A DNA stretch of 64,000 nt, from contig OX463778.1 in the NCBI GenBank assembly GCA_949825025.1, forward strand, positions 41,307,194 to 41,371,193, written 5' to 3'. Below, one piece after another: positions 47,560 to 60,500 of this stretch (position 1 is its first letter; each line of letters begins with the position of its first letter). Both the position numbers and the translations under genes were made by a program. The notes beneath the pieces were generated by a model. It saw only the letters and a program-made list of their open reading frames with translations, searched no databases and was not told where the DNA came from. Source of the DNA: Siphlonurus alternatus. Taxonomy: Eukaryota > Arthropoda > Insecta > Ephemeroptera > Siphlonuridae.

Positions 47560-47900
47560 TGAAACCCCGAACCTTCTGAAACCCTAACTTGAGCGTTCCG
47601 CTGGCTCTTCCGGAACGGGGGCGGCAACGGCTTTGCAATTCATCCTGTGGCATTTGCCTGCTACTGATTGTGAGGGAAACGTGGAAACCTCAGTCAGGAT
47701 CATGGAACAATATACAGCTTTTTGTCAGTGAACCGGAAGTGCAATGGTCCAAAGCCAGGGGAACCAGATAGTGGAAAAGCGCAACATTTACCCCTGGGTG
47801 GGAAACATGGTTTTTGTTGAAAATGGTCACCCATCCAACTATTAACCACGCTCGGTGTTTGCTTGACTTCGGTGATCTGACGAGACCCGGTCAAGCGCAT
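47560..47900 (-). mobile_element. SINE with a 5S-rRNA-derived head (SINE3-like)
   Basis: On the minus strand, positions 47893 down to 47824 read like the 5S rRNA internal promoter region: GATCACCGAAGTCAAGCAAA (5S box A area) and GTTGGATGGGTGACC (5S box C). Downstream comes a core containing GGTTCCCCTGGCTTTGGACC and CCTGACTGAGGTTTCCACG, shared with the plus-strand element at 46860-47176. A complete 5S gene is ruled out because the 5' third and the normal 3' end are missing. SINEs whose RNA polymerase III promoter comes from 5S rRNA are known as SINE3. Confidence 0.75.
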
Positions 47901-48244
47901 ATAATTAATGCATATATATATATATATATATGTCATGCATTAATCATGGTATAGAGCAATTAATATATTAAACTTTGAACGATTTTTAGATTTCATATAT
48001 ACCCCTAATTTGTAAACTTTTACGACACTTATATAAGTTAACTATTAACTATAAATTTTGGTTCGAAACGTTGTATGGATAAAAAGAAAAACAAAACAAA
48101 AAAGAAGCTACCCACTTAAATAGTTAAATCCCTATTTTCCTATTTTCAATTTTTTTTCCTCTCTTTATACATATATACTCTTTTTTTTTTTTTTTTTATC
48201 AATATTATTTACGGAAATTATATTTATAACAATAAATAATATAG

Positions 48245-48305
48245 CTAGCCAATAACCAGCAACATACCAACATATTATGTTGCTATGTTGCTGGTTGGCT
48301 ATAGA
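48245..48305. repeat. Short perfect-stem hairpin
   Basis: ATAGC(TAG)CAATAACCAGCAACATA pairs with TATGTTGCTGGTTGGCTAT across an AT loop. This is possibly the remnant of a small MITE; no function is assigned. Confidence 0.55.
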
Positions 48306-48376
48306 TAACTAATTTTTTCAGATTTGTTTGAGCAGTCTTTTACACCTTTTTTCCCGTTTTTTAAGTTCCCAATTGT

Positions 48377-48552
48377 CCCAAAATATATTATTGAAGGGTC
48401 TGGGCGTGAGCCTGCCTGGAGCCGCCGTCGGTGCAGATCTTGGTGGTAGTAGCAAATTCTCCCACCTGTCGTCCCTCCCCCCTTCCCACCCAAATTTAAC
48501 TTTGTGGGATAGGGCACTGCTCCCCCAGAGCAGCGCGCTGGATCCGTCCTTG
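48377..48552. mobile_element. Degraded copy of the CAGGCGCGG hAT-like family
   Basis: Shares with 14012-14163 the words GTCCCAAAATA, CCCACC/CCCACTCC, AAATTTAACTTTG/AAATTTTAACATTG, GGGATA(G/A)GGCAC and a GGATCCG near the right end. The terminal CAG end is lost, so its limits are approximate. Confidence 0.5.
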
Positions 48553-48599
48553 CTCTTTGGTGGTTAAGATGCTTTAATTTTTTTTTCTTTTTCTTTAGC

Positions 48600-50260
48600 G
48601 TGCCGTGCCGGTAATTTGATAGTGTCCTGTCAAAAACGACATTTTTTAATTATGTAAAATACATATTTATATAACATAATTTATTTATAATTTATAAAAT
48701 TATTATACGGTTATATAGTTTAAAAACGACAAACTCATTTTATCTTACTTGTTTTTGTGTGTGATCTTCCAGGTATAAAATTGATCAACTTTTTTCGTGA
48801 CAAAAGTGTTATATATTATATAATTTGTATTTATAGTCGTTTTGAGCAACAGTGATAAAATGAGTTATTAATTTATTATTATATAGATGTTTTTGTCGTT
48901 TTACTCGACGATCAAATAATTTTTGGAATTATTTCATTCTTTTATAATTTATAATAAACCAATTAATATTATAGGTTTAACCATCAATTTAACCAAGGTG
49001 TATAAAACCTCTATAAACCTTGGTTTTAACTTTAAAAATTATAAATTGTAACTATGTATAATACAACAAATAAAACAATTTTAATTTAGGAAACAATCTT
49101 TAATATTTATAAGAGATCAAAATAGTTTATGAAATGTAGTATAATTATTTATCTTATAACATAATATATTTAAGATTTTAAATGTTGTGCATCAAATACA
49201 ATACTTTATAATTGGTCACAATAATTTTTTAATTATAAAATAAATATGTGCTACACGTTTTTTGTAACGTTATATATATTATACAAATAATTGAACAAAA
49301 AATATCGTCGAGGTTGTTAGAAAATCCCACAAACAACAAAGTCAGATCGTACATGCAGCGTAACAGACAAATAATTAAAAAAAAAAATCCTTATTCAAAC
49401 CTTACCAAAAGAGTTCAACGATGGACCTTTCTTTATCTCTTAATTTTATCACTAGCCGTTGGTCTATATTTCTTAATTCTAGCACAATTTTTAATTTATG
49501 GGACAAATTTTGTTATAAATTCCGCTTTTGCAATGACCATGTGAACCTTTCCAGCTATATATATATCCGCGTATATTATATACTTGACGATATTGAACAT
49601 CCAGCCATACACTTTTACGTTTATTATATTTTTTACATAAATATTTAAGATCATAACAATTTTTTCTCACATTTAATATATCCATATATTATGTATGTAT
49701 AACAGTAGCCTTTAATTAAGCCTTTGTATTTATCTTACATCAAATTGCCACAATGATATAATTTGTTATATATGAATATTATAATACTTTAAATAAACGC
49801 CTATGCTATATATACATATAAATTGTAACTTCCGTTTCAAAATATGTCGTTTGTATTAATGTTTTTTAAGTCCAACATAATTTTCTTACGAAAATTTTAC
49901 ATTAATTATTTAAAGCAAAGCGTTCATTCTGATTGGCTGTCACTTTGAATAACTTTGTTTCTTGAGTCAAAACTCAATAAGATAATCATAAGATATAACT
50001 TTAAGAAGTCTTTCACAGAAACTCAGTGGTTTATATACATTGACGAGAATGTTTATCCACAGTGTACAGATCGATGGTGGTACCATGATGACGTCACACG
50101 ATGTCACGACATTGTACAACGTAAAAAGATTGAGACACGGAAGAACACCGCAAACATGAAATGGTACGAGGATGCAGAAATTTTTATAGTAACTCTCGTT
50201 TAGGCCTATTTATATAACATATTTAATAATTACTATAGTTGATGTATGACAATACAGAGC
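48600..50260. other. AT-rich intergenic DNA
   Basis: No exon is supported. The frame at 49248-49544 encodes a hydrophobic stretch (WTFLYLLILSLAVGLYFLIL) that could pass for a membrane helix, but AT-rich DNA commonly yields such runs. The frame at 49955-50203 has no recognised family. Confidence 0.45.
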
Positions 50261-50264
50261 TTAA

Positions 50265-50676
50265 GGGCATTGGGTGTAGCACCGGTAGTTGGCAACACTG
50301 ACGTATCTTCACCATGTTAATTTTTTATCCTTGCTCCTCGGAGTAATTTTTATGCTAGAGCTAAGCTGATTGCTGTAGTATCAAGATAATTAGTAGCCCA
50401 AGTGCACAATTTGGCTAAATAAAGCCTGATTTAAAGAGAAGTATTTTTTAGTAATTTTTTAAATTTACATGCATTTTTCTAAAATATAAAAAAACAAAAC
50501 TTTTCTTTAAATCAGGCTTTATTTAGCCAAATTGTGCACTTGGGCTACTAATTATCTTGATACTACAGCAATCAGCTTAGCTCTAGCATAAAAATTACTC
50601 CGAGGAGCAAGGATAAAAAATTAGCATGGTAAAGATACGTCAGTGTTGCCAACTACCGGTGCTACACTCAATGCCT
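50265..50676. mobile_element. TTAA-flanked palindromic MITE (GGGCATTGGGTGTAGC ends)
   Basis: Near-perfect inverted arms of about 190 bases: GGGCATTGGGTGTAGCACCG at the left and its near-complement ending AATGCCT at the right. They are separated by a short AT-rich loop. TTAA lies on each side (50261-50264 and 50677-50680). No coding capacity. Confidence 0.86.
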
Positions 50677-51410
50677 TTAATATGCTCAAGTTTATAAGTT
50701 GAAGTTTAATCAGAAATTACATTAATGCCATGATAATATTAAATTGAAAACAATTTGAACTACACGTACGTACGTTGCACCACTAATATAATTCTAACAA
50801 CATATTGTGTTGGAAATTTTTAACTACTTTATCTACTAAATATATTTTTTTATTTTTTAGCATTATTGTTAATTATTCATCGGCAAGAGATGGAAATCAA
50901 AGCTTTCTGATGCACAGTACATAGAACATAATTCACAAAATCAATAATTATAATAAACTATAAAAGTAACGAAACACAACAAATCATTTGATTCCGATCT
51001 GTGAAATTGCAAGTCATATGTATATTATATGACTGTACCCTATGAAAATTAAAGCATACTATCAGGGGCTACCGCTACTGATATAAATTTTGTTATTCAT
51101 GCAGGCTTTATAGATTTACAAGTATCAAATTTTTACACTTATCTTCATTTTGCAATACATTCACACCGTACAACACCTGTCAGTCAGTATTTTACTCCCA
51201 TATATTTCAAAAATAATTAATTGAAATCTAAATTATTTTTTAAATTTACATGCATGGAACGTATAAAAATGAGCTGATAGACTCAAACTAATTGTGATTT
51301 TAAAGCCTTTCAATGTTCAAGATGATCATGGTGGGTTTATTATACCATATTATTACTTATACATAATAGTGTCCTTCAGGTCCTTCTCCATGACAACTGG
51401 CCCCAAATAG

Positions 51411-51416
51411 TTTATT
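51411..51416 (-). promoter_or_regulatory. Candidate polyadenylation signal of the adenylyl cyclase gene
   Basis: AATAAA on the minus strand about 115 bases beyond the cyclase stop codon. A second copy lies at 51336-51341. Support is limited because the DNA is AT-rich. Confidence 0.4.
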
Positions 51417-51530
51417 TGCATAAATTAAATATATTATATATTTTTTTACATCGTGACGTCATCCCAGGGAATTAATTTCTGAGTACGCACTTGCGAGCGA
51501 GAGTTGGCTCTGCTGCTGCTGCTGTATGTA

Positions 51531-54500
51531 TCACAAGTCTATACCACGGGTTTCTGAAAGTTCGGGCTGACTGTGTCCATTCACCACCACCAGATCTGCC
51601 GAGAGGTGGCGTGTTGCACGCTCCTTGTTGTGTGACTGCGTCGTATTGCGTCTCGCTCGAGGACCCCCCGTCCGTCGAGAAGCCTGGCCCTTCTGAGAGT
51701 TGGGCAGCCGCAGACTGGAGAAGGTGGAGAGCCGACCCGTGGGCGCAGAAGCGATGCTGTTGGCCGAGGAGGTCAGCTCCTGAGATGCCTGCTGGGGAGG
51801 ACGCAGCTGCTTGTTGGAACTTGTCTGCTGCACGGAGCTGTGGTCTTTCACCATAATGCTCGGACCGCGACCTGAAACATACGAAATTATGAAAAGAAAT
51901 AAATATGCACAGTAAATTTTTATAAACTTTCAGAGTAATATGAAATATAGCTAGGGAACAGTAGTAAGATATGTCATTTTGACTGGCGAAGAAAAATACC
52001 TGATTTGATGCAGTATTAAGAATTTTTTTAAAATTAAATTTAGAAGAAGGAGAAAAAAAATGGAAATATATAATTATATGAACTAAAATATTTGACTAAC
52101 CATTAGCTAAAAAAAAAAGAAGTAAGATTCTGTTTGTCAGAATCAAATTAATTTCTCAAATTGTACAACAAATGTTAATCGGTTCTGCATGACATCATCG
52201 ATTAAACATATATAAAATGAAAAAGAAAAAAAGAAATAAAAATAAAATACTTCAAGGGAACTGTCAAGTGAACTGCTATAGTAGAACTATCATATGGTCA
52301 GCGCTGTCACTTTGACATGTGCATTCCTTTCTTATGTGCCATGTCAAAGTAACAGCGCTGACCATATGATGGTTCTACTGTAGCTATATTCACGCTGTAT
52401 CTCCCTATACCCCCATCGTTAAATACACTTTGTAGCCATTATTCGCTCACCTGCGGGCCGCTTGACGGTGTGACGACGGCGCGCCTGCACGAGGCCGTAC
52501 ACGACTGCTGCTAAGCTGCTGGGCGCCGTGGGAGTCCTGCCCAGGCCTGCCTTGGGGGCCTCCGCTCGACCCAGCACGAAGTATGTGTCCATCTCGCCCT
52601 TTCCCTTGACCTGCACCAGACCTCGATGCTGCACGTGGAAGCCGCATCGTTCCAGCTCCTGCGCAGTGAAGCCATGAGAGCATCAAGCAAACTATAATGA
52701 ACACCCCATCCTGTATCTAATATATCAAACAGATGAGTGGTATCATGTATCGTTAGCCATGAAAATATTAAAGTTCATAACAATTGTAGGAATTTCACGT
52801 GTACTCACCACGGCGGTGTCTCGCGGTACTTGGATCTTGTTCTCGACACCGGTGGAGTCCATGCGTGAGGCCTCATTCACCGTGTTACCCCACACGTCAA
52901 ACACGGGCTTTCGTGCTCCGATGACCCCGCCTACTACGGGACCACACGCAATACCCACGCGCAGTCGGAAGTTGTTGAAGGAGTGCGTGTTGAGGTCATC
53001 GAGCACCCTCTGCATGGCGATAGCGAAGTCCACGAGAGTGCACAGCGCCTCGTGAGTGGGTTCGCCCAAGCTTTCGTCGATCTCTGGACAGGAGCTGGGG
53101 TTGAGGCCGGCCGCGGCCATGTACGTCGCACCAACCGTCTTGATCTGCATGATCGATGCAAACAAGTAAGATGTGGGTTATTTACAGTTGACACGAAATC
53201 ATAACGTTAAGTAATCATCCAAAATTGAAAATTGTGTCGAAGTGCAATACATAGAGAAAAATTACAAATTATAATTATATGCATTCTTAGTGATCTGCTA
53301 TTATAATGTACTATTAAATTTAAATATTATTATATGAATCTTTACCTTCTCAACGGACTGGAAGCGCGGTTCATCAAGCAGCTGGTCGAAGTCCACTATG
53401 ATTTCGTTGAGTAGCCTGATGCATTCCATACCCTTGTTGATATCCTCGGAGTAGAAGTGTGTGAAGCTGGGGATGCTGGCAAACATGACTGCCACACGGT
53501 CACGGGCTTGTGAGTACAGCTCGGCGTCCGCTCGCCTGGCCGGCTCCTCTCGCAGAAAGTGTGCCGCCACGTGGCCGGGAAGGATGTTGGTGAGCAACGC
53601 GGCGTTGGAACGTCGAGTCTCGGCCATCTCGGAGAGCTCGCGTCGTGCAGCCTGGGCCCACAAGAAGTCGAGACGTGCGGTGACCTCCACCAAGCGTGCG
53701 TGGTAACACACCACCGTGAGGAAGAGGAGAAGCAGCACCAGCATCTGGGCCCACATGGGCAGCCAGCCGTCACTGTAGCATTTGTGTAATTTTTACAATA
53801 CTTCGAGATTTACACACTAAATTAAAAGTAAATAGATTTTTCTAATGTTAATTACAAAAAAGTTTATACCAAATTTTATAACCTTAACACATAAAAACGA
53901 TATTATTAATTAAATTTATTATTTTACAATTACTATTTATTATTTATTTGTTTATATTTATGAGTAGAAGGGTTCATGTTAAAAAGAATGAATGGTACAA
54001 AGAAGCTGAATGTTCATTAATTCAAATTCAAAATATTCTTGATTTAATTCGTTTCTCCTACAGTCAATATATAATATCTGTTGAGGTTAATAGAACATTA
54101 TTATTAAACAAATAATACAGAAAAAATATTGACATAGCAATAAAAACGAATATTATTACAAGAAAGTTAAAAGATTGTTAATTAAAGTTTTATGTAATAG
54201 ATGACACTGCTCACCTGTAGCCGCCATTGGTTTGCAGTTGGAAGACGGTAGGGTAGGCGATCACGATCAAGATCGTAAAAACGGAGACGAGTATGACTGC
54301 CAGGCACGTCTTCACCAAGTAATGCAACTTTAGCGTGGAGGCGAGAGCAATCAGACACAGCACCCATGTGAACACCACGTACTCGGCTGGGCGACATGCC
54401 TTAGCGTATGCATTGTCCACAACCTCGTCGCTCCGAGCTCGGCGAGCCTGCTGGGTGGGTTCTTGTGTGGACAAACTTTCACTCTCGTTACAGGGAGCCA

Positions 54501-57500
54501 CCGGGGCGCAGTCCTTGCAGGCTCGCGTCCGCTTGGTGGTGAATAGAAGCGACCACAGGAGGTCTCCGAGCCCACTGCGACCAGTCGTGGTGGCCGTCAC
54601 GCTGACCGAACTGTTCTCCGAGTTGTTGTCGCTGGACCTTGGTATCTCCACAAGGGCCTCTGTGGTCACCACCTGAGCGAGGACAAGGTTAGCTTCAGTG
54701 CAGAAGTCTCTTAAAGTTAAATTAGATTTCCATGAGTTTTGGTAATTAAAGGATCAGAACGGTGCAATTACTAAAGGTCAGGGGGGTCTTCAAATAACAC
54801 AAATTACAACAATCCTAAAATTAAGACAGTCTTAGCGTATTCTTTATTGTTGCGCTAAGACAGTCTTAGGCTAAGTTTAAGTTAAGTGGTGTTATTTGAA
54901 GACCCCCCAGTTTCTTACCTCATGCAAAGCTTTAATATAGATTTATAACTTTTGGAAAACTTTAACCCTTAGAAATCGTTATTAAATATTGTTAAAATTC
55001 AAGCTAGCTATGACGTCAGTCACAAAAAAGATTTTTTTTTAAAATTAAATTCTACTGAATATTAAAGACCTAATAGCTTTTACGGTTAAATAAAAGCTGA
55101 GAGAGTTATACTGTTGATACGCGTAAAAGCATTTGAATTATTTAAAATCAATAATTTAACCGACTCGGAGATCCAAGAACTCACATTTTTTTTATATATT
55201 TATAATTTTCAGCTTCGCTTCATAAGTACTACTTAAAAATTTATATTTATAGCAAATTTAAATAGTATATAAATATATAACAGATATTGATGACACATAA
55301 TGGATTTTTAACAAAAAAATGGATGGTAAAATAAATAGTAAATAATAATTTAAAAATCCTTTCTTCAATTTTGGACATTGTCCTCTTAAATAATTAACTA
55401 TAATATATATACAAAAAAAAACAGGACCGTAATATCCTCAGAGTATCTAATTAAGTAGATTAAAGCTTGTCAAAAGACTGGATTGATTGATTGTTGTGAC
55501 TTACAAGACTGACGGAGGCTGCCAGAGCCATGAGTGAGATGATGACGCAGACGAGAGCCGTGCGTTGTGAGCGGTGCAGCGTGAGCGAGCTGGAGGCGCG
55601 CCGTAGCGGGGCGGGCAGGCGTGCGTACTCTTCCGCCATGACGAGCACGAGCGCGGCCGCCAGAGCCAGGCTCGTCAGTCCCAGGCCAAGCCACAGTGCG
55701 CCCGAGCTGAGCAAATTAGAGTCAAGCCTTGCCTTAAAGAATCATCCTGGTGTGTATGCAACCAGTTGAACGTAACTGCTCAACAAGTTGTATACACATA
55801 TTTTCTGCAGGCGTTTCACGATTCGGAAAATTATGTTCGATATAATGTGCTTTAATTTATATTGATAAAAAAATTAGTTCTTAATTATTAAAGTTAGTTA
55901 AGCAATAATATATTTAATATAATATATTATAAGTATAAATAATATCATATTTTTTTTAAAATTCAAAATTACACTTTCTACTATATAATAATTTAAAAAC
56001 TGACAGACAGTGAGTGCATATATTATACCTGAGGGAAAATAATAAATGGAAAATTTAATTTTTCTGACTCAACATCTGACACATAATTATGTTTTGAAGA
56101 TGACGAAATAACTCATATTGAGCGTCGTAGTTACCTGGGCAAAATGATGGCCTGGCAGACAACGATGCTGATCCACACGACGCAGCAGCTGAGCATGTTC
56201 GACTTAAACATGTCCTCGCGTCGTTGGCAGAACTGAAATGTAGACAATGATTGAATTATTATTATTTTTTTTTTTTTACTTTTCCAAAACTTTTTTTAAT
56301 TAAATGGATACGGCTGAGTATAAATTTCAAATATGTTATAGATAATCGATTGAACAGTACCCTTTAAATAATATGTATATTCTTTCTCAATGGGTGCCTC
56401 GCAGTCGCATACTAGATAAAGTATTCTGACACAGATGTTCAAATTATATTATATTAAATTTATATAAAAAGAATCATAAATAGAAACACTAGATGTTTCT
56501 CTATTGTTCTAATGGACTCGCACTTCAATTTTTATACACTTGTTTAATCCAGAGAGTATATTATAAAAAAATGTATAATATAAAGGGGGAATACAGAAAG
56601 TTTTATTAAAGAGATCCCAATAATTTAAGTCACTTTAAAAAATATATTTTTCAGTCTTAACCATCTTGATATAATAAATTACCACTATGTGATTGCGTTT
56701 TATGCTAAAAAGTTTGAAAATGACTTGTGAAGCAATTTATTTGGATCTCGAAGAACTGATGACTCACTCTGGTCTCGGTTTCCTGGTCGCGAAAACGAAG
56801 GCTCCATCGATCTACGTAGTCACTGCGCATGCGGTTGTTCGAATCCACCTCGATACTGTGGTTCATCAGCTCGTCCACGTCCTGCGTGGCCGCACCCGTA
56901 ATTCCGGTACCTACAGTAGCGCCCTGCGTGCCTGATGTGTGTGCGTGTGGTGCCGCCTCACAGCTCTCAGGGTCGTCTTCCACTTCAAGCACTACCAAAC
57001 CGCCGCCATCTTCATCCAGGTCCTGTGCAGACAGCTGCACAAGAACGTAACATTATTATTCTTCTCTTATTACAAAAGAAAAGAAAAATAGAAAAATTCC
57101 TGTAAATTTAATTATGGTTTGATTTTATAATTACATTCTCGAATGGTATTTCTGGTGTCCAATCGTTGTTTGCCTCCTCGTCCATGGACCCTTGGGCGAC
57201 GCTGCTGCCGCGGTCCGAGAGTTCGATGTCAAGATGTGTCACCGCGTCTCGTGCACCAGTCTGAGGCCTGCAAGAAAATTAGAGCTTCGTCAATGTTTGT
57301 GGACTAACACAGTTAAATTGTAATTTAAAATTGTTAATAATAATATTTTACTCTACTTGTTATATACGTGATAAGAAATGACCATATTTTATGAAATATT
57401 AAACATAATATATTTGTCAGAAACATTTGTTATAATGGACAATTTGCATCAACTTTTTTTAGTAGCTCAATCGAAAGAGGAGGTCGAAAAATACACCTGT

Positions 57501-60500
57501 GAATTTTATGCGATTTTTATTCGTACTGCATCATGGCTAAAAGAGATGTCACGTGACCTGGAGCCGGCGCCCGTGACGTCATTGAACTGTCTGGTCAAGC
57601 AAACGATTGTCTATATAACGCTTGTAAACAATAAATTAATTGTTGCTTGTTTCCATAGCAACGTGGTTGTTTGCAAGCGTTATAAAGTCGATCGTTTGTT
57701 TGACGGAACAGTTAAGTGACGTCACGGGCGCCGGCTCCAGGTCACGTGACCTCTCTTTTAGCCATGATGCAGTACGAATAAAAATCGCATAAAATTCACA
57801 GGTGTATTTTTCGACCTCCTCTTTCGATTGAGCTAGTAAAAAAAGTTGACGCAAATTGTCCATTCTAATGATTGAGTATCAAAATATATGAAAGTACCTA
57901 TTTTCTAAATATTTATAGTTTATAGTGTTTATACTGCATGATGTAGATTTATGCAAGTTTATATTAATTATAATATATTATAACTACAATGGGCTTATGG
58001 GGTGTAATTTTTTTACTGGCTCAATCAAAAGAGGAGGTCGAAAAATATCTCTTAGATTTTTTTGCGATTTTTTTTAGCACTGCATACTGCATGATACCTA
58101 AAATGGAGATTAAAAATGTCTCTTGACCTGGAGGCTCCATCCGTAACGCCTATGACGTCATTACATTCTTTGGTTCAACTATATAACAATTGTAAAAAAT
58201 TATTGCATTGTTGCTTGTTTATTAAAAATTATCATTTGTTTCCATAGCAGCGTGATTGTTTAGAAGCATTATATAGTTGACCCAAAGAATGTAATGACGT
58301 CATTAAGGGATATTTTCGACCTCCTCTTTTGATTGAGCCAGTAAAAAAAATACACCCCGTAAGCCCATTCCACAAGCAAGCTTTATAAATACAAGGGTTA
58401 TAGGAGATTAAAACGTTGACAAATGCAATTTAAATCAACTGTTGTGGGTCGCTACTTACCCGTCTCCGTTGGTACCACGGTGGTTTCGCGATTGAGCTGG
58501 TTCGGGAGAGCCGTCCGGGTGCAGGCGTGAGTTGGAACGGACGCTGGTGGCGCCCGGGCTGTGCGGCGTCTCCCTCGTCTCCATGCCCTCCTCCTCAGAC
58601 CAGAGCCGCGAGCGACCTGACGAGGGTAGCAAGTGATGACGTGGCCGTCGAGGCCCGCTCGCCTTCACCAGGTACGTCTCTATGCCGTGGTCCTGTACAA
58701 AACCAAAGGAACTTTTGAGCACTCTACGTTCCGACAAGAAACATTTATTAAATGAGTGCAATCTGTTGCTTTACGTACGTCTATGTATACGAGGTTTACA
58801 GGATAAAATACAATAAAAAATTATAAAGATTGGTTCTATTACAATTTTATTACTATATAGATTTTGGTTTTATTGCAGTATGAATGGTGACAGTATATTT
58901 TATATGCTGTATGGCAGTAAAATGAAGTAATTTGAAACAATCTTAAATTAATTTTTTTATGTAAATGGAAATAAATTAACGTCAATAAAAAAAACAAAAT
59001 TGAAATTTTACAACGTTATAATATACAACGAAGCATTGTGGAGGGAGTTTCATATCAATTAAGGTAACTTACTTCTTGTAAATTGTAACTGTAAGTAGTT
59101 ATAACTTCCGGAGAAATGAAGTCGATGTGAATATTTATAATCGAATTATTTCGTTTTCCCCACCTTGTGACATGTAACACAATTACGTTACAAGAAACCT
59201 CTCACCTTGAGGTAAGAGTCTCTGGTATCTCCATGGCCTGGCTCTACCTCGTAAGCTCCATTGAGGCACGCGTGCGTCGCCTTGGAGATGTGAACCCTCC
59301 TGCAACAGATGACGTCAGTACGTGTGGACCACGTGAGGGTCACTTGACTTACCCGGGGATGCCGCCACTCTCCATGTGGTTGGCTAAAGTCACGTCGTAC
59401 GACCACACGTCAAACTGCCACTTCCGGAGTCCGAGCACGCCGCACAGGACCGAGCCGGAGTGGATGCCGATACGCATGTTCAGATCAACCTGAATATTAA
59501 GCGTTACCAATTAATTAAGGGGTTACAAGAAAATCTCACTTAAAATGTTAGCAAATTTTTATTTCGTTGTTTTAGCGACAAGTGACCATACATCCTACAC
59601 TATTTAAATTTCTTAAGTTATTAATTTATTATTAATTTTTTTAAGTTGCAGAAATGAAACTTCCATGGTAAATTAGTCAACTTTCAAAATTCATAACTAA
59701 AAAAAATATAGCTAGAAATTGTATACCTGATATTTTAGCTACTGATAGGGGATGTAGAGGAGAACATTTTAATTTTTAATTTTCATGTGTGGGAATTTTT
59801 TTAACATTGGGCATGTTAACTTACCTTTAAAGGCATAGTGTCAAGAAATTATTTGAATTTATAAGAATTTATTTAGTTTGCTGATTTCGGATCTGCAATC
59901 CGTTTTTCTGTACGATTTTCCGTCGCCAAGTTACAACTTACATTTATTGTAAATTACTATATGGGGAGATTTAATTAAAATTAAAAACAACTTTCTATTG
60001 AAATTTATTATTCCAATTGATCAACATCCTTATTAAAGATAAATTATGCCATGATATAATTAATGTGTGTAAATAGCCAAACCTTCTACAATTATATCAT
60101 TGGTACTTCATTATATTTATGCCTGAATTAATTTCTCACTTGTTGTAGCTGATCTCGTTTAAGAACAGAGTATATTAATGTTTCTGAGATTACCAGTTAA
60201 TTTATTTCATCATTGACTAATTACTCGCCTGTGTCTTGACTCTGACGGCGCGGATGGCACGGATCATGTGCAGTCCCATCTCGACGCAGCAGTGGGCGTG
60301 GTCCTCGCGGGGCTCGGGCAGACCGGACACGCAGTAGTAACAGTCGCCCAACAGCTTGATGCGCAGGCACTCCGTCTCCTGGACATCATTATTGGGGGTC
60401 AAAGCTAATAAGGTATATAATAGCAGGCGCGGATCCGGGGGGAAGGGGGAAGGAGAGCCTGAGGACTGCAGCCCCCCACCCCCCGAAATTTTGGATTTAA

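Noticed and set aside
47824..47893. A 5S rRNA gene on the minus strand
   Set aside because: Only the internal promoter region matches. The 5' third and normal 3' end of 5S are missing, and the sequence continues into a SINE-type core.
49248..49544. Small membrane protein of 98 aa
   Set aside because: One hydrophobic stretch in AT-rich DNA, no homologous family recognised, no splice context and no conserved neighbour.
49955..50203. 82-aa frame with Trp/Tyr-rich middle
   Set aside because: No domain or family resemblance; it lies between mobile elements in a gene desert.
57378..57863. Two overlapping frames on opposite strands giving nearly the same peptide (MDNL...[14 protein letters not shown])
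   Set aside because: They are translations of the two arms of the palindromic MITE at 57434-57864. The duplication on both strands comes from the DNA palindrome, not from coding selection.
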